From contig DHPF01000006.1 in the NCBI GenBank assembly GCA_002407855.1, positions 62,001 through 126,000 of the forward strand: 64,000 nucleotides of DNA, given 5' to 3'. The DNA is from Bacteroidales bacterium UBA5371. GTDB lineage: Bacteria; Bacteroidota; Bacteroidia; Bacteroidales; P3. The translations under genes were made by a program, and so were the position numbers. The notes under the pieces were generated by a model that did not search any database, was not told the origin of the DNA, and was given only the letters and a program-made list of their open reading frames with translations. This document shows, in pieces, positions 8,626 through 17,224 of the stretch. Within the stretch, counting starts at the first letter, position 1. The number at the start of each line of letters is the position of its first letter.

Positions 8626-9036
8626 ATGAAAAAGAAATCGTTATTAAGTGTAGTTGTATTTTTTATAGCAAGTGCATTATCTTGGGGAGCAATGGCTCAA
8701 CAAGAAGACAATCAAATCTATGATGGAGTTGATACTCCTGCTATGTATTCTTTAGGTAAAGAAAAATTAGTTGAAACCATTATTAATACAACAATTTATC
8801 CACAAGAAGCAATATCTTCTGGAATAGAAGGCACTGTTAGGGTGTTGTTTGTTGTTGAAAAAAATGGCACAATGTCAAATTTTGAGATATTAGATAGTTT
8901 AAGTCCTGTGTTGGATGCGGCAGCTATAAACATCATTAAAGCACTGCCTGCCAATTGGACTCCTGCAACAATTGAAGGACAAGCTGTACGTTATAGGATG
9001 TACATACCTATTGATTTCAAATTACCAAATAATTAA
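8626..9036 (+). CDS. Secreted TonB C-terminal-domain protein, paralogue
   Basis: 136 residues with a signal peptide ending GAMAQ and a TonB-C-like domain (KLVETIINTTIYPQEAISSG, GTVRVLFVVEKNGTMSNF, YRMYIPIDFKL). It is clearly related to the preceding gene (VEKNGT and the terminal PI-F strand are shared) but diverged. The 116-base gap and a strong terminator after this gene suggest the pair forms one unit. Its role is unknown. Confidence 0.8.
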   Translation: MKKKSLLSVVVFFIASALSWGAMAQQEDNQIYDGVDTPAMYSLGKEKLVETIINTTIYPQEAISSGIEGTVRVLFVVEKNGTMSNFEILDSLSPVLDAAAINIIKALPANWTPATIEGQAVRYRMYIPIDFKLPNN

Positions 9037-9100
9037 TCAAGAGTAAGTAATAAGATACAACTATATATAAATAGTCTAAAAATCTTTTAATCCTATAACC

Positions 9101-9136
9101 AAAAGACTTCGTTATTGCAATAACGAAGTCTTTTTT
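9101..9136 (+). terminator. Strong hairpin terminator before dnaK
   Basis: A near-perfect palindrome (AAAAGACTTCGTTATT / AATAACGAAGTCTTTT) is followed by T6. It separates the TonB-C pair from dnaK. Confidence 0.9.
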
Positions 9137-9156
9137 CTTAAAGACAGGGTCTTTTA

Positions 9157-9174
9157 ATGACATTCTGTCATATT
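9157..9174 (+). promoter_or_regulatory. Dyad upstream of dnaK, shared with htpG
   Basis: ATGACATTCTGTCATATT: a perfect 6-3-6 inverted repeat ending 83 bases before the dnaK ATG. A near copy lies 78 bases before htpG (25910-25927). It is a candidate heat-shock operator or promoter element. Confidence 0.55.
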
Positions 9175-9257
9175 TTCTTATTTTCTGAGCAAAAGGCATA
9201 TTTATTGACTAAATAAGGTTGAAAACTTATATAGATAACAAATAAATAATTAAGAAT

Positions 9258-11159
9258 ATGGGAAAAATAATTGGAATTGACTTAGGTACAACAAATAGTT
9301 GTGTCTCTGTAATGGAAGGTAACGAACCTGTCGTTATTCCTAATAGCGAAGGAAGACGTACAACCCCTTCCATTGTTGGATTTATGGCAAATGGCGAAAG
9401 AAAAGTAGGAGACCCTGCAAAACGTCAAGCTATCACAAATCCACATAACACAGTTTCTTCAATAAAACGTTTTATGGGAGAAACATGGGAACAAGTTCAA
9501 AATGAAATCAAACAAGTTCCTTATAAATTAGTAAAGAGTGATAATAATACTCCACGAGTTGATATAGATGGAAGATTATACACTCCACAAGAAATTTCTG
9601 CAATCATACTTCAAAAAATGAAAAAGACAGCAGAGGATTATCTTGGTCAAACGGTAACAGAAGCAGTTATCACGGTTCCTGCTTATTTTAGCGACTCACA
9701 ACGTCAAGCAACCAAAGAAGCAGGCGAAATAGCAGGCTTACAAGTAAAGCGTGTTATCAACGAACCAACAGCAGCAGCATTAGCTTATGGATTAGACAAA
9801 AAAGCACAAGATGTTCACGTAGCAGTTTTTGACCTTGGAGGAGGAACATTTGATATTTCTATTTTGGAATTAGGAGATGGAGTGTTTGAGGTTAAATCAA
9901 CAAATGGTGATACTCACCTTGGAGGAGATGATTTTGACCAAAAGATAATAAATTGGTTGGCTGAAGAGTTTTTGGCAGAAAAGAATGTTGATTTAAGAAA
10001 AGACCCTATGGCTTTGCAACGTTTGAAAGAAGCAGCAGAGAAAGCAAAGATAGAGCTTTCTTCTTCAACTCAAACCGAAATAAATCTTCCTTACATTATG
10101 CCAATTGATGGAATACCACAACACTTGGTTAAGACTCTAACAAGAGCTAAGTTTGAACAATTATGTGATAGCCTAATTCAAGCAACCTTAGAACCTTGTC
10201 GTAAGGCATTATCTGATGCTGGGTTAAATAAATCAGACATCAACGAAGTAATATTGGTAGGAGGTTCAACACGTATTCCTGCAATTCAAAAGATTGTTGA
10301 AGATTTCTTTGGAAAGGCACCATCAAAAGGAGTTAATCCAGATGAAGTTGTAGCAGTCGGAGCAGCAATTCAAGGAGGAGTTTTGACAGGAGAAGTAAAG
10401 GACGTATTGCTTCTTGACGTAACTCCACTATCCTTAGGAATTGAAACCTTAGGAGGAGTAACAACAAGATTAATAGAATCCAATACAACAATACCAACAA
10501 AGAAATCTCAAGTTTTCTCAACAGCAGCGGACAATCAACCATCAGTTGAAATACATGTTTTGCAAGGAGAAAGAACAAGAGCAACTGACAACAAAACCAT
10601 TGGACGTTTCCACTTAGACGGCATACCACCAGCACCAAGAGGAGTACCTCAAATTGAAGTAACATTCGATATTGATGCAAATGGTATCTTGAATGTAAGT
10701 GCAAAAGATAATGCAACAGGCAAACAACAATCAATTAGGATTGAAGCGTCAAGCGGATTGACAGATGATGAAATCAAGAAGATGAAAGCCGAAGCCGAAG
10801 CAAATGCCGATGCAGACAAGAAACTAAAAGAAGAAGCCGACAAGATTAATTCAGCCGATGCCATGATTTTCCAAACAGAAAAACAACTAAAAGAACTTGG
10901 AGATAAGCTAACAGAGGATAAGAAAGCTCCAATTGAAGCAGCTCTAACAGAACTAAAAGCAGCTCACGAGAGCAAGAATATTTCTCAAATTGATGCAGCA
11001 ATGGAAAAGATTAATAAGGCTTGGAGCGAAGTGTCTCAAGACCTCTACAACCAACCAGGAGCATCACAAGGTCAGGACGGACAAGCACCAAACGAACATA
11101 ATAATTCATCAAATCAAGACGGCGAAGTAACAGATGCTGACTTTGAAGAAGTGAAATAA
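9258..11159 (+). CDS. dnaK: Chaperone DnaK (Hsp70)
   Basis: The ATP-driven Hsp70, which folds and protects polypeptides with DnaJ and GrpE. The 633-residue protein starts with [16 protein letters not shown]. It carries the phosphate loops [12 protein letters not shown] and VGGSTRIP, then the interdomain linker [13 protein letters not shown] at about residue 385. The substrate-binding beta domain follows, then a helical lid and a flexible tail ending DADFEEVK. It is single, without dnaJ or grpE next to it. A shared dyad lies upstream and a terminator follows. Confidence 0.99.
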   Translation: MGKIIGIDLGTTNSCVSVMEGNEPVVIPNSEGRRTTPSIVGFMANGERKVGDPAKRQAITNPHNTVSSIKRFMGETWEQVQNEIKQVPYKLVKSDNNTPRVDIDGRLYTPQEISAIILQKMKKTAEDYLGQTVTEAVITVPAYFSDSQRQATKEAGEIAGLQVKRVINEPTAAALAYGLDKKAQDVHVAVFDLGGGTFDISILELGDGVFEVKSTNGDTHLGGDDFDQKIINWLAEEFLAEKNVDLRKDPMALQRLKEAAEKAKIELSSSTQTEINLPYIMPIDGIPQHLVKTLTRAKFEQLCDSLIQATLEPCRKALSDAGLNKSDINEVILVGGSTRIPAIQKIVEDFFGKAPSKGVNPDEVVAVGAAIQGGVLTGEVKDVLLLDVTPLSLGIETLGGVTTRLIESNTTIPTKKSQVFSTAADNQPSVEIHVLQGERTRATDNKTIGRFHLDGIPPAPRGVPQIEVTFDIDANGILNVSAKDNATGKQQSIRIEASSGLTDDEIKKMKAEAEANADADKKLKEEADKINSADAMIFQTEKQLKELGDKLTEDKKAPIEAALTELKAAHESKNISQIDAAMEKINKAWSEVSQDLYNQPGASQGQDGQAPNEHNNSSNQDGEVTDADFEEVK

Positions 11160-11230
11160 AATTAGTGAATAGCTAAAAACGAAAAAAGAAAAGTTTTAAG
11201 TTAATAACTAAATAGGCGAAAGCCAAACCC

Positions 11231-11267
11231 AACCGCAGTAAATTAATTTTTGCTGCGGTTTTTCTTT
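11231..11267 (+). terminator. Terminator of dnaK
   Basis: AACCGCAG / CTGCGGTT stem with an AT-rich loop, followed by a T-rich run. Confidence 0.8.
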
Positions 11268-11326
11268 TTAAAATTCCAATGACTTAGTTTGTTTTTAGTT
11301 TTCTTTATTAAAAGCAAAATATTAAT

Positions 11327-11334
11327 TATCTTTG
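11327..11334 (+). promoter_or_regulatory. -7 box upstream of the Fic fusion gene
   Basis: TATCTTTG followed by C, about 90 bases before the start codon at 11424. No clear -33 element is seen. Confidence 0.5.
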
Positions 11335-11423
11335 CAGATGATTAATGCTAAAGCTTGCTTTTGTATTTGATTATTAATTGTAAGATGAGAATAGCGATAA
11401 GTTGATTTGTTGAGTATTAAATA

Positions 11424-12305
11424 ATGAATAAACATTCAAAAATATCTATACGGTTTTTTGATGACCGCGAGGTGCGTGCTGTTTGGGATGAAGTGAATTC
11501 CAAATGGTGGTTTTCTGTTTTGGATATTGTTGCTGTACTTACAGATCAAGATGACTACACAAAAACTCGTAACTATTGGAAATATCTTAAAGCTAAATTA
11601 AAGAAAGAGAATAATGAGTTGGTTAGCGACACTAACCAACTGAAACTTTTAGCTAATGATGGGAAAAGATATTTAACAGATGTGCTTGATTATAATGGTA
11701 TTATTTCCTTAGGTAAACAATTCCCCAGCACCAAAGCGAATAGATTTATTGAGTGGTTTACTTATAGCGATGAAACTATTGACGGAAAAAGTAAAACAAA
11801 GGCTTATGCGTTGTTTGAGAGTTCATTTATTGATAGTATAGAAGCGGGAACTATTAAAGGTTTGCAACAAATTCATGCTTATCTTTTTGGTGGACTTTAT
11901 GATTTTGCAGGACAGATTCGTAAGAAAAATATTTCAAAGGGTGGTTTTAAGTTTGCAATGGTTCAATATTTAGACAATACTTTAAAACAAATTGAGCAAA
12001 TGCCCGAGAGTACATTTGAAGAAATTGTAGATAAATATGTAGAAATGAATATTGCTCATCCATTTATGGAGGGAAATGGTCGCAGTACTCGAATTTGGTT
12101 GGATTTAATCTTTAAGAAAAGGCTTAAGCTTTGTGTTGATTGGAGCAAGATTAATAAAAATGACTATATGAATTCAATGGTTAAAAGTTCAACAGACAGT
12201 TCAACGCTTAACAATTTGTTGAAAAATGCATTAACTGATGAAATCAATAGTCGCGAAATGTATATGAAAGGCATTGACTATTCATATTACTACGAAGAAA
12301 ATTAG
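11424..12305 (+). CDS. Bro-N/DinD-like domain fused to Fic domain
   Basis: 293 residues in two parts. Residues ~8-112 match the Bro-N/DinD-like domain of phage antirepressors ([17 protein letters not shown], then [12 protein letters not shown] and [10 protein letters not shown]). Residues ~125-290 are a Fic domain with intact catalytic loop HPFMEGNGR (212-220). Fic proteins usually transfer AMP or another nucleotide moiety to a target hydroxyl. No separate small antitoxin gene is visible beside it, and I do not see a clear inhibitory S/T-x-x-x-E-G helix. It opens the accessory region between dnaK and mutS. Targets are unknown. Confidence 0.9.
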   Translation: MNKHSKISIRFFDDREVRAVWDEVNSKWWFSVLDIVAVLTDQDDYTKTRNYWKYLKAKLKKENNELVSDTNQLKLLANDGKRYLTDVLDYNGIISLGKQFPSTKANRFIEWFTYSDETIDGKSKTKAYALFESSFIDSIEAGTIKGLQQIHAYLFGGLYDFAGQIRKKNISKGGFKFAMVQYLDNTLKQIEQMPESTFEEIVDKYVEMNIAHPFMEGNGRSTRIWLDLIFKKRLKLCVDWSKINKNDYMNSMVKSSTDSSTLNNLLKNALTDEINSREMYMKGIDYSYYYEEN

Positions 12306-12546
12306 TGATTTCTCTATCTTCAATTAAATTATTTATTTCTATAATAGACAAAAATTGATAGTTATGTTATTATTGCTGTTATAAAATCCTTTATTAGCTT
12401 TTCGTTATTTTAGTTTTGGGATATAATTCACTATCCCTTGTATAAACCTTTGCGTATTACTTCAAAGACGTTGAATTGGGTAGTAAAAAAGTTATTTGAT
12501 GGATGAGTCGATGAAGAGTGTGGTATTGGTGTGGAAAAATGAAAAA
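12306..12546. other. Gene-free stretch after the Fic gene
   Basis: AT-rich sequence without a gene-like frame or hairpin that I can support. Short rightward frames overlapping 12518-12959 are shadows of the helicase gene and of the palindromic element. Confidence 0.5.
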
Positions 12547-12712
12547 TATCAACGTTTTAGGCCTTAGTGTTGTGGAAGGAATAAAAGTGACAATGTTCAT
12601 TTACGCACCAAAGTTTAATCGAAGAAATGTCGTTGATTTTAGCACTGAACAAGCCATTTTGCCAAACTTCTGTTGTAGGCTGTGCTTCCTGTATTTCCGT
12701 TAGTTCTCATCT
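12547..12712 (-). repeat. Cassette-end-like palindromic element
   Basis: Read on the - strand from the helicase stop it gives ACTAACGG, AGCCTACAAC, TTTGGCAAAATGGC, TTCAGTGCTA, ATTAAACTTTGGTGCG and ends CAACACTA...AACGTTGA. From memory, near-identical stretches are frequent beside horizontally acquired genes in Bacteroidota genomes. The partner end (GCGACAATCAGCGTTATGG) lies just before the nuclease gene at 15294-15312. The boundaries are approximate. Confidence 0.45.
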
Positions 12713-13719
12713 ATTAGATTATGTGGTATTAAATATAGGTTGTTTTTTGTTCTTGATAGTGCAACATACAATTTGTTCTTTGTTGTCGGTGGCAATTCGT
12801 GCAGTTTTCCTTTGCTGTACTTGTCAAGAGTTGATTTGTTTAAAACCACACAGACGTCAAAGTATTTGTCTTCTCCTTTGCTGTCACCCCAATTTCTTGA
12901 AAAGCAATCGTATTTGTAATGTTTTCTGTAAAAGAGCTTCACAATTGAATGGTCATTAAATATTTGTCTTGCTGTATTTAAGTCGTCTATGTATTGAACT
13001 AAGGTTTCATCTTCTCTCTGTGATTCTATTGCAATTGCTAAGCTTTCTGTTATGAATTTGCAAATATTTGGACTACATCGAAAACTTTTGGAAAGTGTAT
13101 TGACGTCAGGAGCAACCCCGATTTTTTGAAATTCCTCTAAATATTTCCCAAAATCATCGTGAAGTTTGGAATTAGTGTTTCCGTCTCTACTTGTATCAAA
13201 AGTGTGTTGAAAAAAGTCTCCTACATAAATGTGATTTACATTGGCTTTGCTAATTTCCTTCAGTAAATTGAAATCGTTTCCACCAAAATCTTGTATTTCA
13301 TCAATAAACAAATGGTCGAAATACTTTGATATTCTCTCTACAACATTTCCTTGCTCATTTGTTGCAAAAAGGATTTTGGAAATTCTTCCGCTATATAGCC
13401 TATTGAATTTGTCTATGTAATACTCTCTTGACTTACTTTTTGCAAAGCGATGAGGCATTGAGTCATAGTTTATGCCATTTGTCTTTAGTTTGTCATGTAA
13501 AAAGGGTTTATAGCAAATCCCATAAAGAAAGGAGTAATAGGAGTATAATTTAATGTTGTTTGGGAAGTAACCAAATTTTTTAATAATGCCCGTTCTTAAA
13601 TTATGAACGTTGTTGTTAGTGTATGTAACAAGTAAAAACCTGTCAGTTTCATTTAACTGATTGATTAGAAAAGTAGTCTTTCCTGAACCTGCAACAGCAA
13701 AAATCACTCTTTTATCCAT
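12700..13719 (-). CDS. UvrD-like helicase, GajB-like partner of the OLD nuclease
   Basis: A 339-residue superfamily-1 helicase core. It has Walker A AVAGSGKTT at residues 8-16, Walker B FIDEIQDF at 138-145, the GDxxQ motif GDFFQ at 167-171, SKSFRCSP at 210-217 and the C-terminal LYVALSRTKNNLYLI. It is shorter than typical GajB or UvrD (about 500-700 aa), with the ATP loop at the extreme N-terminus. Its start overlaps the end of the nuclease gene by 16 bases, indicating translational coupling. Such OLD-nuclease/UvrD pairs constitute Gabija-type phage defence. That role is inferred here. Confidence 0.88.
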   Translation of the reverse strand: MDKRVIFAVAGSGKTTFLINQLNETDRFLLVTYTNNNVHNLRTGIIKKFGYFPNNIKLYSYYSFLYGICYKPFLHDKLKTNGINYDSMPHRFAKSKSREYYIDKFNRLYSGRISKILFATNEQGNVVERISKYFDHLFIDEIQDFGGNDFNLLKEISKANVNHIYVGDFFQHTFDTSRDGNTNSKLHDDFGKYLEEFQKIGVAPDVNTLSKSFRCSPNICKFITESLAIAIESQREDETLVQYIDDLNTARQIFNDHSIVKLFYRKHYKYDCFSRNWGDSKGEDKYFDVCVVLNKSTLDKYSKGKLHELPPTTKNKLYVALSRTKNNLYLIPHNLIDEN

Positions 13720-15266
13720 TCAATTGCTTCTTTAATGTAGGTAGGAATGGTTAATTCATTTGACTTTTTGTCAAGGAGTTGAAAGGCTGCTTCCGCTTTA
13801 TTATTAAGCATATACTGTAACGGTGTCAGTGTTTTTCTACCTGGTGAAAATAAGTCATAGCATATCTTAGTATTATTGCAATATACAGAAATTTCAAAAG
13901 TTGAAATTTCTGGGTCGGTTTCAGAGAAAACCTTAATGAAATTAAAACTACTATAGTCTGAATAATTATCTACACAGTTTGCTTGATAGTCTCCGTCATT
14001 GTCTCTAATTATTGCAGTTTTTATGTTTAATACCTTAGCAATTTCTAAATATCGTTTAAAACTTGTTCCATCAACGGAAATTATATGAATGTCCGATTGC
14101 TCAAAATCCATTGTGGTAATTGCTTTAAAAAATGATTCCATTAATAGAAATTCGGCATCCCCTTCAACAAGAATCACTTTTTTTGAAAGGACAAATTCAA
14201 GGATATTGTTGTCAGGAGCCTTAATGAAAAATTTTGCCGTTTCTTCATCAACACTTTTTAAATGGACGGGAATATTGCTATTGCTATTAAGTAGAATTGA
14301 ATTTCTTAAATTAAGCCTGCTACTTATCAAATTACTATGAGTAGAAATGATAATCTGCTTCTTTTCTGACCCTTCAATTTCCTTAATCAATTTTTTCATA
14401 TTTATATGACTAAGGTGGTTTCCTGGCTCTTCAATTAAAACTACATCCAAATTTTCTTCTGCTTTGCTTAGAGCAAATTTGGTTTTTATAAAGCATTGAA
14501 TGCCTTTACCCTTATTTTCAATGCTTATGCTTCCTTCCGAAAGCGTTAAATCCGTTTCTAAATTTGCTTTCGAGTTATTTCTTATTGAAAAATCGTAGTC
14601 TGGAACTTTAGAATTTAATCCTGTTAAGACAACATTCTTAAAATTCTCTTTGTGCTTTCTATATTCATTTTGGTGTTTGCTCTTTTCTAAAGAATCTGCA
14701 TAAGAATTATACATATCCTTTACATATTCTTTTATTGCATACTCGCTGCTTATCTGGCTATTATCAACAAGGATATGTCTTAAATACTTTTTGTAGCCCG
14801 AATATGCCTCACCTGAAAAAGTTGAGAATTTAATACTGTAAAATTCATAAGGGAATACTGGTTCACTTTGAGAAAGTATTGATTTAATATCTTTGCCAAA
14901 ATCATCATTTGGAACAATCTCGAGTTTTAGTCCATCACATACAATTTCATCTGAATTGTTTTTCCCTGAAAGTTCAATGTTATGTTGTTCATTGAAATAA
15001 GCTTCGATAAACACATTCGGTAGATTTTCATATTTCTTGTCGGAATCTAGAAAATTACTTACTGCTTTAGAGTTAAAAATATTTTCTAAGCCCGTTGTTT
15101 CCACTTTGCTTCTACTACCACTTAAAACGAGGCTAATTGCTTCTATTAAACTGGATTTTCCCGATTCATTATCGCCTACAAGGATATTTATTTTGTCATC
15201 AAAGTCGCCTGCAAATAAGTCGAAGCGTTTGAAGTTTTTTAATTTAAGCTTAGTTATAAATTTCAT
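13704..15266 (-). CDS. OLD-family ATP-dependent endonuclease, GajA-like
   Basis: A 520-residue class 2 OLD protein. The ABC-type ATPase has Walker A GDNESGKS (31-38), Walker B VVLIEEPGNHLS (275-286) and switch His310 in ISTHSN. The C-terminal TOPRIM nuclease has Glu368 in LVEGDAE, Asp399 in ISVDG and Asp422/Asp424 in RDNDGD. All catalytic residues appear present. In Gabija, GajA cuts DNA and is held inactive by nucleotides, while GajB is the helicase/ATPase partner. It is just under the usual ~580 aa. It forms an overlapping gene pair with the downstream helicase gene. Confidence 0.92.
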   Translation of the reverse strand: MKFITKLKLKNFKRFDLFAGDFDDKINILVGDNESGKSSLIEAISLVLSGSRSKVETTGLENIFNSKAVSNFLDSDKKYENLPNVFIEAYFNEQHNIELSGKNNSDEIVCDGLKLEIVPNDDFGKDIKSILSQSEPVFPYEFYSIKFSTFSGEAYSGYKKYLRHILVDNSQISSEYAIKEYVKDMYNSYADSLEKSKHQNEYRKHKENFKNVVLTGLNSKVPDYDFSIRNNSKANLETDLTLSEGSISIENKGKGIQCFIKTKFALSKAEENLDVVLIEEPGNHLSHINMKKLIKEIEGSEKKQIIISTHSNLISSRLNLRNSILLNSNSNIPVHLKSVDEETAKFFIKAPDNNILEFVLSKKVILVEGDAEFLLMESFFKAITTMDFEQSDIHIISVDGTSFKRYLEIAKVLNIKTAIIRDNDGDYQANCVDNYSDYSSFNFIKVFSETDPEISTFEISVYCNNTKICYDLFSPGRKTLTPLQYMLNNKAEAAFQLLDKKSNELTIPTYIKEAIEWIKE

Positions 15267-15293
15267 TGTCTATGTCTTGTTGTGTCTTTTTTA

Positions 15294-15312
15294 GCATTCC
15301 ATAACGCTGATT
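15294..15312 (-). repeat. Possible right end of a cassette-like element
   Basis: On the - strand this reads GCGACAATCAGCGTTATGG, between the acidic-protein gene and the nuclease start. It resembles the distal end of the element seen at 12547-12712, so the nuclease-helicase pair may be a bounded cassette. The assignment rests on recall of similar sequences. Confidence 0.35.
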
Positions 15313-15323
15313 GTCGCAGAACT

Positions 15324-15830
15324 TTAATATCCTAATGCATCTCTTAAACTGTCCATGTCTCCTCCTCCTTCTTCCCATTCATCATAGTCACCATATAGTC
15401 CATCAGTTAATGCATCGAAAGTGTCTCTTTTATAATCAGGCTCATCATAATAGTCATAAGAATCATCGTAAATATTAAGGTCAGAATCTTCTTTATGGTT
15501 GTCAGATTTATCTTCAATAATCTCTGCTTTGAAATCATCTGAACTATCGATACTCCGTCCATTAACAAAACATTTTTTTAAGAATTCATTTGTTGTTGTC
15601 ATAAAGGGTAATTCAAGTATGGTATCTGCAGATATTCCTTCAGAAATATCTCTTTTTCCCCCATATTGTGCAATGTATGATCCAATAACTACTTTATTGT
15701 TGTTATCATCATTTAAGAAAATAGATTGAAGTCCAAAGTTCTTTAATATGGCAACTACAATAAACAAATCTTGGAAGTCAGTCTTTTTACCAAAATGCAA
15801 ATCAAATCTCTCAGGTGGATCTGCTGTCAC
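15324..15830 (-). pseudogene. Acidic protein of unknown function, probably 5'-damaged
   Basis: 168 residues from the first usable start (GTG 15830). The C-terminal third is very acidic and Tyr-rich (DDSYDYYDEPDYKRDTF, then DEWEEGGGDMDSLRDALGY). The same frame stays open upstream to 16025 and reads like protein (RSIDIFKAIQIAGIFTG, then HFDRIHKLFEKYKIQHEYYTV), yet holds no ATG, GTG or TTG. The ATG at 15994 is in another frame and stops after 16 codons. Either the start was lost, a base is missing near 15960, or a rare ATT start is used. I do not recognise the family. It is transcribed in the direction of the Gabija-like pair. Confidence 0.55.
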
Positions 15831-16206
15831 TGTGTAATATTCATGTTGAATCTTATATTTTTCAAATAATTTATGAATTCTGTCAAAATGCTTGATTTTA
15901 CAATTGACTCTTATTGAAATGTTGTTTCCTGTAAAAATTCCTGCTATCTGAATTGCTTTAAAGATATCAATTGACCTCTCTGTGTTATTTTCATTATTAA
16001 TAATGTTGTTTATATTAATTGCCCTCTAATTCACAAATATATTAAATCAGCCGAGTATATTCATCCGAATTGGCATTATCACTCAACCAATTTCAATCCA
16101 CAAATATACAAAGCTTTTCTAAACTCCAAATCATTTTCCTGTAAAATCTTATAAATTTTTCAAAAATCATCAAAACAATCATTTATTAAAAGAAGTTTAC
16201 ACTCTG
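15831..16206 (-). other. Open frame without start, and leader region of the accessory genes
   Basis: 15831-16025 is the in-frame upstream extension of the acidic protein. 16030-16206 contains a short leftward frame reading LQENDLEFRKALYICGLKLVE before a stop, which looks like the end of a decayed gene but cannot be assigned. An imperfect inverted repeat (GCCCTCTAATTC / GAATTGGC) spans about 16021-16077. Confidence 0.35.
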
Positions 16207-16214
16207 CAAAGGTA
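16207..16214 (-). promoter_or_regulatory. Likely -7 box driving the leftward accessory genes
   Basis: On the - strand this reads TACCTTTG followed by C. It lies about 180 bases before the open frame of the acidic protein, and no other candidate is seen upstream of the nuclease-helicase pair. Confidence 0.45.
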
Positions 16215-16327
16215 TAAAAAACATAATTGCAAATTTTTTTCAACCCACCCAAACAATATTTTCAAAGCATAATCGTATTATTAATAGATTAGTTTAATAG
16301 AGTTATTAATTTATTGATTTTATTTTT

Positions 16328-16855
16328 ATGCTACGAAAGTTTTTTAAGGTGGGAGTGATGCTCTCTCTGCTTTTTGCTTCTTCGGCTATGGCTCAGGTGG
16401 GTAATAATTTTCCAAATGTGAATTTGCTTGACGCTTACTCAAAGCCTACCTCTATGCCAAGTATTGGGGAGAAGGTTTTACTTGTCTATTACGTTGACCC
16501 TGATGTGTATGAAAACTATTCTCCTGTGGCTGACGAGGTCTTAAAGAAAGATTATTCATCTAACGATTATCAAAATATTGCCATTATGAACCTTAAAGAA
16601 ACTTGGGTGCCGAATTTTTTGATTATTTCAGAGTGTAAGAAAAACCAAAAGAAATATCCGCAAGATAAGATATTACTTGACAAAAAGAATATCTTCTCTA
16701 AGGCTTTGAAGGTTGATGTCCCCAATAATTCAATTCTTATTGCTGTGGTGGGAAAGGACTCTAAGATTAAATTATTAGAGATAGTAAAATCTAAGAAAGA
16801 GGCTCAAAAGATTGCAAATAAAGTGGTTGAAACAATGAACTCTTTGTTTAAATAA
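16328..16855 (+). CDS. Secreted thioredoxin-fold-like protein
   Basis: 175 residues with a signal peptide (to about residue 22, SSAMA-Q). The mature part resembles YtfJ and other thioredoxin-like periplasmic proteins: NFPNVNLLDAYSKPTSMPSIGEKVLLVYYVDPDV, then ILLDKKNIFSKALKVDVPNNSILIAVVGKDSKI. There is no CxxC pair, so a redox role is not supported. It is the first gene after the accessory region and stands alone, followed by a repeat array rather than an obvious hairpin. Confidence 0.7.
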   Translation: MLRKFFKVGVMLSLLFASSAMAQVGNNFPNVNLLDAYSKPTSMPSIGEKVLLVYYVDPDVYENYSPVADEVLKKDYSSNDYQNIAIMNLKETWVPNFLIISECKKNQKKYPQDKILLDKKNIFSKALKVDVPNNSILIAVVGKDSKIKLLEIVKSKKEAQKIANKVVETMNSLFK

Positions 16856-16899
16856 TCTTTTTCCTTTTTCAAAAACCCAAAAGCTTTTCACTCTTTATT

Positions 16900-16988
16900 G
16901 AATCCTTATTTTAATTTACTGAAACTTGATTCTAATTTATTAACTCTTGATTCTAATTTACTGAATCTTGATTCTAATTTTGTAGAAT
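16900..16988 (+). repeat. TTGATTCTAA array, four units
   Basis: Four units step by 21 bases, three of them CTTGATTCTAATTT, in the sense direction after the gene ending at 16855. A CTCTGAGA array follows 55 bases on. Confidence 0.85.
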
Positions 16989-17042
16989 AAGGTTTCTCTG
17001 AAATCAAGAAAACTTAGTAAAAAATAAACTATACCTGTTTAA

Positions 17043-17083
17043 ATTTTTCTCTGAGAAAAATAAAATTATCTCTGAGAAAAATT
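17043..17083. repeat. CTCTGAGA array, two units
   Basis: CTCTGAGAAAAATAAAATTAT followed by CTCTGAGAAAAATTT, at a 21-base step. Same family as at 3170-3215. Confidence 0.7.
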
Positions 17084-17199
17084 TAGAAACTCCCTATTTA
17101 ATTTCGGTAAGGTCTTATTTGTGCTTTATCAAAGCCTTTTAGTCTAAAATTTAATACGCTTTTCGGTGTTTTTGAAAATAAATATGTAAATTTGTCTTT

Positions 17200-17207
17200 T
17201 ATTTTTG
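17200..17207 (+). promoter_or_regulatory. -7 box of mutS
   Basis: TATTTTTG lies 17 bases before ATG 17225. The intervening TTG at 17219 would be too close to the predicted transcription start to be used. Confidence 0.55.
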
Positions 17208-17224
17208 GATATTAATGATTGTAT

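Noticed and set aside
10333..10864. Leucine/serine-rich leftward frames inside dnaK
   Set aside because: Antisense shadows produced by biased codon use in a highly expressed gene.
12518..12959. Rightward small ORFs after the Fic gene
   Set aside because: They overlap the helicase gene antisense and the palindromic element; composition is Cys/Phe-rich, typical of shadow frames.
15946..15994. ATG-started 16-codon ORF (MKITQRGQLISLKQFR) before the acidic protein
   Set aside because: It ends immediately and overlaps the longer coding-like frame; it matters only as evidence for a possible frameshift.
16085..16195. Fragment reading LQENDLEFRKALYICGLKLVE
   Set aside because: Only ~26 codons remain between stops, without a start; too little to call a gene or name a family.
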